A DNA stretch of 64,000 bases from Streptomyces sp. NBC_01283 (lineage in GTDB: Bacteria > Actinomycetota > Actinomycetes > Streptomycetales > Streptomycetaceae): NCBI RefSeq assembly GCF_041435335.1, contig NZ_CP108430.1:7028501-7092500 (forward strand), given 5' to 3'. Positions 19,401 to 27,598 of the stretch are shown in pieces. Position 1 is the stretch's first letter, and each line of letters starts with the position of its first letter. The notes below the pieces were generated by a model. That model made no database searches. It had not been told where the DNA came from and worked only from the letters and a program-made list of their open reading frames with translations. A program made the translations under genes and the position numbers.

Positions 19401-19634
19401 TCACACCCTGTCGACGATGCCCACCTGCCCCTCCGCCCGCGAGCAGTGCGCACCGCAGTACCACTTCCCGTCGGCCTCCACGCCCTGGCCGATGATCCGG
19501 CAGCGGCAGTGCTCACAGATGGGCGCCATGCGGTGAATGGCGCAGGAGAAGCAGTCGAAGACGTGCACCGCCCCTTGGGCATGCACCTCGAACGACATGC
19601 CGTAGTCGTTTCCGCAGACCTCGCAACGTGCCAT
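19401..19634 (-). CDS. Cysteine-rich putative zinc-ribbon mini-protein
   Basis: The product is 77 residues. Cysteines come in pairs: CEVC at the start, CFSC in the middle, then CEHCRC and CGAHC. Histidines lie between them (VHVFDC, AIHRM). Spacing suggests two zinc sites, LIM- or rubredoxin-like. A possible role in DNA or protein binding is inference. ATG at 19634 is the obvious start because the first pair follows at residues 4-7. Confidence 0.78.
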   Translation of the reverse strand: MARCEVCGNDYGMSFEVHAQGAVHVFDCFSCAIHRMAPICEHCRCRIIGQGVEADGKWYCGAHCSRAEGQVGIVDRV

Positions 19635-19723
19635 GCGCCACAGGGTGGGACGCGAGGCGCCCGCATGCGAGCAAGCAGGCGGGCGCCGGGCCGACAATTC
19701 ACCCGTCTGACGCTGCGGGCGGC

Positions 19724-20731
19724 TCAGCCCTCCGCCGCCGGAGCGACGTCCTGGAGGAGCTGGCCGAACGCGGCCTCGTCGATGACGGGCGTCCCGAAGG
19801 AACGCGCCTTCACGGTCTTGGAGGTGCCCGAGTCCGGGTCGTTCGTGACGAGCAGGCTGGTCAGCCGCGACACGCTCGTCGCGATGTGCAGCCCGGCCTC
19901 GACCGCGCGGTCCTCCAGCAGCTCGCGCTCGGTGGAGGTGTCGCCGGAGAACGCGACCCGCATGCCCTGTTGGAGCGTTTTGCCCGGTTCGTACCGACCG
20001 GGGTTGGGGTAGGGGCAGGCGGGCCGCTTGCGCGAGGGGCGCCAACTCGACGGGCCGAACGAGGAGTACGACGAGGCCGCGGAGCCCGGGCCGGTGGGTT
20101 GACGGACGATCCGGGACGCGCCGTCGGACCACTCGGTGAGCGGACGGCACTCCAGGAGCGGCAGCCGCACCCCGCCGCCGGCCGCGGCCTGGAGGCTGGG
20201 GCGGAAGGCCTCGGCGAGCACGCGCGCGTCGTCGAGCGCGTTGTGCGCGTTGCGCTGTTCGACCCCGAAGTGCGCGGCGAGCGACTCCAGCTTGTGGTTG
20301 GGCAGCGGGAGCCGCAGCTCCTTGGAGAGGGCGATCGTGCACAGGCGATGGCGCACGGGGGCGGTCAGCTCGGCCCGAGCGTACTCCCTGGCGATCATCG
20401 ACCAGTCGAAGACGGCGTTGTGCGCGACCAGGACGCGGTCGGCCAGGCGCGCGGCGAACTCCTCGGCGATGTCCTTGAAGAGCGGCGCGTCCGCGAGGAG
20501 CTCACTGGTGAGGCCGTGGATCCAGACGGGCCCGGGGTCGCGCTGGGGATTGACCAGCGTGTACCAGTGGTCCTCCACCTCCCCCTGGGCGTCCACGCGG
20601 TAGACGGCAGCCGACACTATGCGGTCGTCGCGGGCGAGACCTGTGGTCTCGACGTCGACGACCGCGTACCCCGATGGGTACGCGGCCGGCCAGGAGGCTG
20701 CGGACGCTGCGGTCGTCTGGTCTTCGAGCAT
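19724..20731 (-). CDS. DnaQ-like 3'-5' exonuclease with C-terminal BRCT domain
   Basis: The product is 335 residues. Residues about 20-190 form a DEDDh exonuclease: GYAVVDVETTGL (ExoI), NAVFDWSMIAREY (ExoII), and HNALDDARVLAEAF (ExoIII with His-x4-Asp). The last 80 residues form a BRCT domain with GMRVAFSGDTSTERELLED, LVTNDPDSGTSK and GTPVIDEAAFGQLL. Such DnaQ-BRCT fusions act as accessory repair or proofreading nucleases. ATG at 20731 was chosen over an upstream in-frame start because the catalytic motif follows within 30 residues. Confidence 0.9.
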   Translation of the reverse strand: MLEDQTTAASAASWPAAYPSGYAVVDVETTGLARDDRIVSAAVYRVDAQGEVEDHWYTLVNPQRDPGPVWIHGLTSELLADAPLFKDIAEEFAARLADRVLVAHNAVFDWSMIAREYARAELTAPVRHRLCTIALSKELRLPLPNHKLESLAAHFGVEQRNAHNALDDARVLAEAFRPSLQAAAGGGVRLPLLECRPLTEWSDGASRIVRQPTGPGSAASSYSSFGPSSWRPSRKRPACPYPNPGRYEPGKTLQQGMRVAFSGDTSTERELLEDRAVEAGLHIATSVSRLTSLLVTNDPDSGTSKTVKARSFGTPVIDEAAFGQLLQDVAPAAEG

Positions 20732-20762
20732 GGTCCCTGAGGATACGGGCCACGACTGACAG

Positions 20763-21485
20763 TCAGGTCCCCGGTCCGCCACGCGGGTCGGCCGCGTGGC
20801 CGATTCGGTCGCCGTCGGGTGTGCTCCCGCCGGCCGCGGGACCCAGAAGTCCGGACACCAGTGCCTTCACCGAGAGGGTGAACAGCGCCTCGGGGTCGAC
20901 GGGTCGGGCGAGCGCGCGGGCGAGTGCCGGGTCCTGTTCGGCCGTCCGCGCGCCCCACAGTTCTTCCTCGCCGGGGCTCTGCACGGGGGCGCGTTCGCGG
21001 TTGCGCTCGACCAGGACATGACCGACGACGTGCACCTGGACGGCGCGTACGGCGTCGGCGGCGCGGGTGCCGCGCAGGCCCGCCGCGTGCACCTCGTGGA
21101 CCAGGACCTGCTGGGCGGGCAGGAACATCCGCTCGGTGAGGCCGCGTTCGTGCACCATCGCGACGAGGTGCGGATGGTCGCGCAGCCGCCGGCGCAGGGC
21201 GCGCGCGACGGAGACGATGCGCCCGTCCGGCGTGCGGCCGGCGGGACGGATGTCGCCCAGGTCGGCGAGGGTGCGGTCGACGAGGGCGTCCAGGAGCGAC
21301 TCGCGATTGCCGACGTGCCAGTAGATCGAGGTGACGGCGGTGCCGAGCTCGGCGGCGAGCCTGCGCATCGTCAGGGCCTGCGGGCCGTGCTGCTTGACGA
21401 GCGCCGTGGCGGCGGCGAGCACCTGTTCCCGGTCGAGATGACCGCGTTCCCGGTCCGGATGCGTACGCGTCTCTTCACTCTTCAC
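20763..21485 (-). CDS. TetR family transcriptional regulator
   Basis: The product is 240 residues from the GTG at 21485 (VKSEETRTHPDRERGH). The N-terminal HTH is typical: REQVLAAATALVKQHGPQAL, then MRRLAAELGTAVTSIYWHVG and NRESLLDALVDRTL. The C-terminal ligand domain contains GLTERMFLPAQQVLVHEVHAAG. It is divergent from the acetoacetate-decarboxylase-like operon, and a palindrome fills the short promoter gap. It very likely represses that operon and itself and responds to a pathway metabolite. Confidence 0.88.
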   Translation of the reverse strand: MKSEETRTHPDRERGHLDREQVLAAATALVKQHGPQALTMRRLAAELGTAVTSIYWHVGNRESLLDALVDRTLADLGDIRPAGRTPDGRIVSVARALRRRLRDHPHLVAMVHERGLTERMFLPAQQVLVHEVHAAGLRGTRAADAVRAVQVHVVGHVLVERNRERAPVQSPGEEELWGARTAEQDPALARALARPVDPEALFTLSVKALVSGLLGPAAGGSTPDGDRIGHAADPRGGPGT

Positions 21486-21494
21486 GAGTCCTGT

Positions 21495-21509
21495 TGTAAC
21501 TGTGTTACA
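21495..21509. promoter_or_regulatory. Palindromic operator candidate for the TetR regulator
   Basis: TGTAAC-TGT-GTTACA is a perfect 6+6 inverted repeat with a 3-bp centre. It lies in the 71-bp gap between the divergent tetR-like gene and the decarboxylase-like gene, 10 bp from the TetR start codon. Size and place fit a TetR operator. Confidence 0.7.
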
Positions 21510-21556
21510 GAACCGCCCGCAAGACCTCATGCAGTCCTGACGAAGGGTGGTACGAC

Positions 21557-22354
21557 ATGGCACGCGTACGGTACGGAGCGCGCACCGAGGCGGAGATCGC
21601 CGCGGCGCGCACCGCGAGTTCGAAGCTTCCCGACATCTGGTCCACGGGTGTGGTGGCCGTCTGGGAGAGCGATCCGGATGCGGTGGCGGCCGTCCTGCCG
21701 CCTCCGCTGAAGCCCACGGCCCGGCCGCTGGTGCGGGCCAACATCAGCAAGGTCGACCTGCCCGGCTATCCGCTCGGCGCGGGCTCGGTGGCCGTGGCCG
21801 CCGAGCACGACGGGGTGGCGGGCTGGTATCCGCTCGTCATGCCGATGACCCACGAGCGGGCCCTGATCGGCGGGCGTGAGGTCTTCGGGGAGCCGAAGAA
21901 GCTGGGCGAGGTCGAGGTGGAGCGCGACGGCCTGGTCGTCCGCGCCTCGCTGGCCCGGCACGGCATCGCCTTCGTGGAGGTGCGCGGCGCGGTCAGCGGG
22001 GACCTGCCGATCCCGGAGCCGGTCCAGAAGACGGACTTCTACTTCAAGTTCCTTCCCGCGGTGGACGGTTCGGGCTTCGACGCCGATCCGGTGCTCGTGC
22101 ACTGCGTGCGCAACGAGAAGGTCCGCAAGCTGGAGGGCATCACCGGGGACGTCGTCCTGCGCGAGTCGATGTACGACCCGGTCGCGGATCTCCCGGTGCG
22201 CGCGGTCGTCGAGATCACGATCGGCGAGAAGACCACCGACCAGAAGGGCCGGGTGGCCGAGCGGGTCAGCGCGCAGGCGCTGCTGCCCTACATCCACCAG
22301 CGCTACGACGACCCGCAGCAGATCCTCGACGGCCCGCCCGAGGGGAGCCTCTGA
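21557..22354 (+). CDS. Acetoacetate decarboxylase family protein
   Basis: The product is 265 residues. The family Schiff-base lysine region is present in GGREVFGEPKKLGEVEVE, where the Lys-Lys pair aligns with Lys115-Lys116 of classical acetoacetate decarboxylase. YPLVMPMTHERALIGG precedes it. Many ADC-like proteins are not acetoacetate decarboxylases but act on larger keto or enol acids. It heads a four-gene operon with an SDR and two amidohydrolases, under a divergent TetR regulator. GAAGGG precedes the ATG. Confidence 0.88.
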   Translation: MARVRYGARTEAEIAAARTASSKLPDIWSTGVVAVWESDPDAVAAVLPPPLKPTARPLVRANISKVDLPGYPLGAGSVAVAAEHDGVAGWYPLVMPMTHERALIGGREVFGEPKKLGEVEVERDGLVVRASLARHGIAFVEVRGAVSGDLPIPEPVQKTDFYFKFLPAVDGSGFDADPVLVHCVRNEKVRKLEGITGDVVLRESMYDPVADLPVRAVVEITIGEKTTDQKGRVAERVSAQALLPYIHQRYDDPQQILDGPPEGSL

Positions 22355-22355
22355 G

Positions 22356-23240
22356 ATGGAGCTGCGGGAAGGGCAGGTCGCCGTCGTCACGGGTGCGGCG
22401 AGCGGCATCGGCCTCGCCATGGCGCGCCGGTTCGCGGCGAGCGGCCTCAAGGTGGTCCTCGCGGACGTCGAGGAGGGCGCCCTGGAGAAGGCGGCGGCCG
22501 GGCTGCGCGAGGACGGGGCGAGCGTGCACGCGCGCGTGGTCGACGTCGGCTCGCGCGAGCAGGTCTTCGCGCTCGCCGACGCGGCGTACGAGACGTTCGG
22601 CGCCGTCCATGTGCTCTGCAACAACGCGGGCGTCGGCTCGGGGGCCGAGGGCCGCATGTGGGAACACGAGCCGAACGACTGGAAGTGGGCCTTCGAGGTC
22701 AACGTGTGGGGCGTCTTCCACGGCATCCAGGCCTTCGTGCCCCGGATGATCGCGGGCGGCGAACCCGGCCATGTCGTCAACACCTCGTCCGGCGACGGCG
22801 GCATCGCGCCACTGCCGACCGCGTCGGTGTACGCGGTCACCAAGGCGGCCGTGGTGACGATGACGGAGTCGCTGTACGCGCATCTGAAGGCGGAGCACGC
22901 GCGCGTGGGCGCCTCCGTGCTCTTCCCGGGGCCGCACATGCTGCGCACCGGACTGTGGGAGTCGCACCGCAACCGCCCTGAGCGGTACGCCAAGTCCCGC
23001 CCGCGCAAAACCCCTTACCGCAGCCTCGACCAGTGGGAGTCCGCGATGAAGGAGGCCGGCCAGGAGGTGGAGTTCACGCCCGTCGAGCAGGTCGCGGACT
23101 TCGTGGCGGAGGGGATCGCGGCCGACCGCTTCTGGCTGCTCCCTCAGAGCGAGCACAGCGACCGGCAGATCAAGGCCAGGTCGCGGTCGATGCTGGACCG
23201 CGCGAACCCGGCGTATCTGGAGAGCTTCATTCTGGACTGA
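22356..23240 (+). CDS. SDR family oxidoreductase of the decarboxylase operon
   Basis: The product is 294 residues, beginning 1 bp after the previous stop. Cofactor motif TGAASGIGLAMARRFA and an aspartate after beta-2 (VVLADVEEG) suggest NAD(H) preference. NNAGVGSG, then the catalytic serine in VVNTSSGDGG and the Tyr-x3-Lys in YAVTKAAVVTMTESL are all present. The C-terminal region with YAKSRPRKTPYRSLDQWE is longer than in minimal SDRs. It probably oxidises or reduces an alcohol/ketone intermediate in the same pathway. Confidence 0.9.
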   Translation: MELREGQVAVVTGAASGIGLAMARRFAASGLKVVLADVEEGALEKAAAGLREDGASVHARVVDVGSREQVFALADAAYETFGAVHVLCNNAGVGSGAEGRMWEHEPNDWKWAFEVNVWGVFHGIQAFVPRMIAGGEPGHVVNTSSGDGGIAPLPTASVYAVTKAAVVTMTESLYAHLKAEHARVGASVLFPGPHMLRTGLWESHRNRPERYAKSRPRKTPYRSLDQWESAMKEAGQEVEFTPVEQVADFVAEGIAADRFWLLPQSEHSDRQIKARSRSMLDRANPAYLESFILD

Positions 23241-23250
23241 AGGGCACGTG

Positions 23251-24543
23251 ATGACCGACCAGGATCCTTACCTGATCATCTCCTCCGACTGCCACGCCGG
23301 GCTCCCCACCGAGGAGTACCGGCCCTATCTCGACAGCCGCTTCCACCGTGACTTCGATCAGTTCCTGGGGGAGCGCGACGCCCGCCGCGCGGAGGCGACC
23401 CGGCTCGGCATCCGCAACGACGCGTTCGCCGCCAAGTGGTTCCAGGACAACGAGGAGGGCCTGCGCGGCGGCTGGGAGACCGCGCAGCGCCTCAAGGAGC
23501 TCGACGGCGACGGGGTGGCCGCCGAGGTCGTCTTCCCCGACGCGGACGCCGTGGACAGCCAGACGGCGGCGCCCTTCGGGGTGGGCCTCGGCCTCTCCGG
23601 GGACCAGGACCCGGAGCTCGGCATGGCGGGTGCGCAGGCGCACAACCGCTGGCTCGCCGACTTCGTGTCCGAGCACCCCGAACGGCACTGCGGTGTCGCC
23701 CTGTTGCCCATCACCGGAGAGGTGGACCGGGTCGTCGCGGAGGTCCACCGGGCCAAGGAGTCCGGGCTCGGCGCGCTGATGATCCCCTCCATGTGGGTCG
23801 ACAAGGCGCCCTACCACGACCGGCGTTACGACCCCGTGTGGGCGGCGGTGGCCGAGTGCGCGATGCCCGTGGTGACCCACTCAGGGGCGGCGCCCCGGCA
23901 CGAGTACGGCGACCACCTGGGGATCTACGTCTCCGAAGTGACCTGGTGGCCGGCGCGGCCCCTGTGGTTCATGCTCTGGTCGGGCGTCTTCGAACGTCAC
24001 CCGGGGCTGAAGTTCGGCGTCGCGGAGTCCGGCTGCTGGTGGCTGCCGAACCTCCTGTGGTTCATGGACCGCCTCTACCTGGGCGCGCACGGCGGCAAGA
24101 AGCTCTCCCCGTTCGCCGAGCTCAAGCGGCCCCCGCACGAGTACCTGGACCGGCAGCTCTTCATCTGCGCCACCAACACCAAGCGCCGCGAACTCGCCCA
24201 GCGCTACGAGATCGGCGTCGACAACATCCTCTGGGGCAGCGACTTCCCGCACCCCGAAGGGACCTGGCCCGACACGCGCGCGTGGCTGAGGAAAACCTTC
24301 CACGACATTCCGGTGGGGGAGACCCGCCGGATGCTGGGTCTCGCCGCGGCCGAGGTCTTCGGCTTCGACATCCAGAAGCTGGCGCCGCTGGCCCGCAGGA
24401 TCGGCCCGACGCCCGCCGAACTAGGCCAGGCCACCGACGACGCGGGCCGGGCGGCCGTCGAGGCGTCCTGGGCGCGCTCGCGCGACGTGGGCCGCCACTG
24501 GCTGACCGACCACGACTTCCCGGTACTGGGGGCGGACACATGA
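23251..24543 (+). CDS. Amidohydrolase-2 family (ACMSD-like TIM barrel) protein, copy 1
   Basis: About 430 residues. The TIM-barrel metal motifs are ISSDCHAGLPTEEY at the N-terminus, VVTHSGAAPRHEYGD in the middle, and WGSDFPHPEGTWP near the end. Where the classical family has His-x-His, this protein has Asp-Cys-His-Ala-Gly, so the second histidine is a glycine. Relatives include decarboxylases and hydrolases (ACMSD, gamma-resorcylate decarboxylase). ATG at 23251 has AAGGG at good spacing; the GTG 3 bp upstream is the alternative. It overlaps the next gene by 4 bp. Confidence 0.85.
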   Translation: MTDQDPYLIISSDCHAGLPTEEYRPYLDSRFHRDFDQFLGERDARRAEATRLGIRNDAFAAKWFQDNEEGLRGGWETAQRLKELDGDGVAAEVVFPDADAVDSQTAAPFGVGLGLSGDQDPELGMAGAQAHNRWLADFVSEHPERHCGVALLPITGEVDRVVAEVHRAKESGLGALMIPSMWVDKAPYHDRRYDPVWAAVAECAMPVVTHSGAAPRHEYGDHLGIYVSEVTWWPARPLWFMLWSGVFERHPGLKFGVAESGCWWLPNLLWFMDRLYLGAHGGKKLSPFAELKRPPHEYLDRQLFICATNTKRRELAQRYEIGVDNILWGSDFPHPEGTWPDTRAWLRKTFHDIPVGETRRMLGLAAAEVFGFDIQKLAPLARRIGPTPAELGQATDDAGRAAVEASWARSRDVGRHWLTDHDFPVLGADT

Positions 24544-25799
24544 GTCCAGAGCGCATGACCGAAGACCACATGACCGAAGAGCGCTACACCGTCATCTCGG
24601 CGGACTGCCACGCGGGCGCCGATCTCCTCGACTACCGGCCCTACCTGGAGTCCCGCCACCACGACGCGTTCGACGCGTGGGCGGCCACCTACGTCAATCC
24701 GTACGAGGACCTGCTCGCCGACACCGCGGACCGCAACTGGAACTCGGACCGCCGCGTCACCGAGCTGGAGCAGGACGGCATCGTCGCCGAGGTCGTCTTC
24801 CCGAACACCATCCCGCCCTTCTTCCCGAGCGCTTCCCTGATGGCGCCGGCGCCCACCCGGGAGGAGTTCGAGCAGCGCTGGGCCGGCCTGCGCGCCCACA
24901 ACCGCTGGCTCGCCGACTTCTGCGCGGCGGCGCCGGGGCGCAGGGCGGGCGTCTTCCAGATCCTCCTGAACGACGTGGACGCGGCCGTCAAGGAGATCCA
25001 CTGGGCTGCCGACGCGGGCCTGCACGGGGGTCTTCTGCTGCCAGGGACACCGCCGGGCAGCGGGCTCCCGGAGCTCTACTCGGCGGCGTACGACCCGATC
25101 TGGGCGGCCTGCGCCGAGCGCGGTGTGCCGGTCAACCACCATGCGGGGTCGGCCTCTCCGCCGCTGGGCGACGAGCCGGCCGCGCGGGCCGTCTTCATGG
25201 TGGAGACGACGTGGTTCTCGCACCGGGCGCTGTGGCACATGGTGTTCGGCGGTGCGTTCCGCCGCCATCCGGAGCTGCGGCTCGTGCTCACCGAGCAGGG
25301 CTCGGGGTGGATCCCGGGCGTCCTCGACATGCTGGACTACTACCACGGTCGCCTGGTCGCGGCGGCTTCGAGGACGGGCACCGCCGAGTCGAAGTTCGGT
25401 GCGGGCCTCGCCGATTCGATGGGCAAGGGACCGTCCGAGATCTGGCGCGAGAACTGCTTCGTCGGGGCGAGCTTCATGCGCCCGCACGAGGCGCGGATGA
25501 GGGACCGGATCGGCCTCGACAAGATCATGTGGGGCAGCGACTACCCGCACGACGAAGGCACGCACCCGTTCTCGCGCGAAGGCCTCCGCATCGCCTACGC
25601 GGGCCTGCCGAAGGACGAGATAGCCGCCATGGTCGGCGGCAACGCGGCCCGGGTCTACGGCTTCGACCTGGAGCGGCTCGGGGTGGTCGCCGCGCGCGTG
25701 GGACCGACGGTCCGGGAACTGGACGAACCCCTCAAGGAGACACCGGCGGGCGCGACGAGCCCGGTGTTCGCCTCCGGAGGGTCGGTACGCGTCTGGTGA
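24540..25799 (+). CDS. Amidohydrolase-2 family protein, copy 2
   Basis: Up to 419 residues. It is a divergent paralogue of the preceding gene: ISADCHAGADLLDYRPYLE parallels ISSDCHAGLPTEEYRPYL; HNRWLADF is shared; VNHHAGSASPPLGDE replaces VVTHSGAAP; WGSDYPHDEGTHP replaces WGSDFPHPEG. The ATGA overlap favours the start at 24540, but ATGs at 24555 and 24570 are possible. The pair may form a hetero-oligomer or catalyse successive steps; this is inference. Confidence 0.85.
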   Translation: MSPERMTEDHMTEERYTVISADCHAGADLLDYRPYLESRHHDAFDAWAATYVNPYEDLLADTADRNWNSDRRVTELEQDGIVAEVVFPNTIPPFFPSASLMAPAPTREEFEQRWAGLRAHNRWLADFCAAAPGRRAGVFQILLNDVDAAVKEIHWAADAGLHGGLLLPGTPPGSGLPELYSAAYDPIWAACAERGVPVNHHAGSASPPLGDEPAARAVFMVETTWFSHRALWHMVFGGAFRRHPELRLVLTEQGSGWIPGVLDMLDYYHGRLVAAASRTGTAESKFGAGLADSMGKGPSEIWRENCFVGASFMRPHEARMRDRIGLDKIMWGSDYPHDEGTHPFSREGLRIAYAGLPKDEIAAMVGGNAARVYGFDLERLGVVAARVGPTVRELDEPLKETPAGATSPVFASGGSVRVW

Positions 25800-25848
25800 C
25801 GGCGTGCCCCTGCCGGATTCGCCCACCCGGGGGTGAGACCCTCCCCGG

Positions 25849-26565
25849 GTGAGCGATCAGGTGGCTGGACACGACGAAGCACATGGCGGCGCGCTCGCCT
25901 CCCGCCTCAACTGGCTGCGGGCGGCCGTGCTCGGGGCCAACGACGGCATCGTCTCGACGGCGGGCCTGGTCGTCGGCGTGGCGGGCGCCACGGGCGACCG
26001 CAGTACGCTGCTCACGGCCGGACTCGCCGGGCTGCTCGCCGGGTCGATGTCCATGGCCGCGGGCGAGTACGTCTCCGTGTCCACCCAGCGCGACTCCGAG
26101 AAGGCCGCGCTCGCCATGGAGAAGCGCGAGCTGCGGGAGCAGCCCGAGGCGGAACTGGCCGAGCTGACCGGCCTGTTGGAGCAGCGCGGCCTGAGCCGTG
26201 AGGTGGCGCGCGAGGCGGCGGAGCAGCTCACCGAGCGGGACGCGCTGCGGGCGCACGCGCGCGTGGAGCTCGGCATCGACCCCGACCAGCTCACCAACCC
26301 CTGGCACGCCGCCTGGGCCAGTTTCGTGGCCTTCACGGTGGGTGCGCTCCTCCCGCTGCTCGCGATCATCCTGCCGCCCGCCGACTGGCGCCTCGGGGTC
26401 ACCGTCGTCTCGGTGCTCGGCGCGCTGGCGCTCACCGGCTGGAGCAGCGCGCGGCTCGGCTCGGCGCTGGTGCGGCCCGCCGTCCTGCGCAACATGGCGG
26501 GAGGAGCGCTCGCCATGGCGGTGACATATGGGGCGGGTGCGCTGCTCGGGGCGGTCGGTGTCTAG
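25849..26565 (+). CDS. VIT1/CCC1 family iron/manganese transporter
   Basis: The product is 238 residues with five membrane segments. The family start LRAAVLGANDGIVSTAGLVVGVAGA is diagnostic. MSMAAGEYVSVSTQRDSEKAAL follows. A charged cytosolic metal-binding stretch (ALAMEKRELREQPEAELAELT) precedes HAAWASFVAFTVGALLPLL. These proteins export Fe2+/Mn2+ from the cytosol. GTG at 25849 is the first start compatible with the family. Confidence 0.9.
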   Translation: MSDQVAGHDEAHGGALASRLNWLRAAVLGANDGIVSTAGLVVGVAGATGDRSTLLTAGLAGLLAGSMSMAAGEYVSVSTQRDSEKAALAMEKRELREQPEAELAELTGLLEQRGLSREVAREAAEQLTERDALRAHARVELGIDPDQLTNPWHAAWASFVAFTVGALLPLLAIILPPADWRLGVTVVSVLGALALTGWSSARLGSALVRPAVLRNMAGGALAMAVTYGAGALLGAVGV

Positions 26566-26683
26566 CCGGCGCTCAAGCGTCCGCTTTTGGCGGAGATCGC
26601 CAACAACTCCTTCCTTACCCCAGGTAATACTTGTCGGTAACTACGTCTAGCGGCGGTCGGCCGGGGGCCTTTACGGTGCACGC

Positions 26684-27598
26684 ATGCCGCCGAACCTGCC
26701 CGATGTCGTGCTGTGGTCCATACCTGCATTCGTGCTGCTCACCGTCGTGGAGATCGTGAGCCACCGGATCCATCCTGCCGCCGACGGGGCCGAAGCCGGG
26801 TACGAGACGAAGGACGCCGCCACCTCCGTCACCATGGGGCTGGGCAGCCTTGTCTTCGATCTCCTGTGGAAGATCCCCATCGTCGCGATCTACACGGCGG
26901 TGTACGCGCTGACGCCGCTGCGCATCCCCGTCCTGTGGTGGACGATCCCGCTGATGCTGCTCGCGCAGGACTTCTTCTACTACTGGTCGCACCGCGGGCA
27001 CCACGTCATCCGCATCCTGTGGGCCTGCCACGTCGTGCACCACTCCAGCCGCAAGTTCAACCTCACGACGGCGCTGCGCCAGCCCTGGACGAGCCTGACG
27101 GTCTGGCCGTTCTACGTCCCGCTGATCGCGCTCGGCGTGCATCCGGCGGCGCTCGCGTTCTGCTCGTCGGCGAACCTCGTCTACCAGTTCTGGATCCACA
27201 CCGAGCGCATCGGGAAGCTCCCGCGCCCCTTCGAGTTCGTCTTCAACACCCCCTCGCACCACCGCGTCCACCACGCGTCGCAGGGCGGCTACCTGGACCG
27301 CAACTTCGGCGGCATCCTGATCATCTGGGACCGCGTGTTCGGCTCCTGGGTCGCCGAGACGGACCGCCCCGTCTACGGCCTCACGAAGAACATCGCCACG
27401 TACAACCCGCTGCGGGTCGCCACGCACGAGTACGCGGCGATAGCCAAGGACCTCAGGAAGGCGACCAGTTGGCGCGAGCGGGGCGGCAGACTGTTCCGGG
27501 GTCCCGGCTGGCAGCCGCAGCCGCCGGTGGCACCACAGGGGGCACCCGAGCCGGTGACGGAGCCGGTGACGGAGCCGGTCCCGGAGAGCGCGGTATGA
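26684..27598 (+). CDS. Sterol desaturase / fatty acid hydroxylase family membrane protein
   Basis: The product is 304 residues. The histidine-rich di-iron motifs are visible: YYWSHRGHHVIRILWACH, then VVHHSSRKFN, then NTPSHHRVHHASQGGY. Several hydrophobic helices surround them. Such enzymes hydroxylate or desaturate lipids or carotenoids at the membrane. The C-terminus ends in a short Glu-Pro-Val repeat (EPVTEPVTEPVPE) encoded by 12-bp DNA repeats. It overlaps the next gene by 4 bp. Confidence 0.9.
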   Translation: MPPNLPDVVLWSIPAFVLLTVVEIVSHRIHPAADGAEAGYETKDAATSVTMGLGSLVFDLLWKIPIVAIYTAVYALTPLRIPVLWWTIPLMLLAQDFFYYWSHRGHHVIRILWACHVVHHSSRKFNLTTALRQPWTSLTVWPFYVPLIALGVHPAALAFCSSANLVYQFWIHTERIGKLPRPFEFVFNTPSHHRVHHASQGGYLDRNFGGILIIWDRVFGSWVAETDRPVYGLTKNIATYNPLRVATHEYAAIAKDLRKATSWRERGGRLFRGPGWQPQPPVAPQGAPEPVTEPVTEPVPESAV

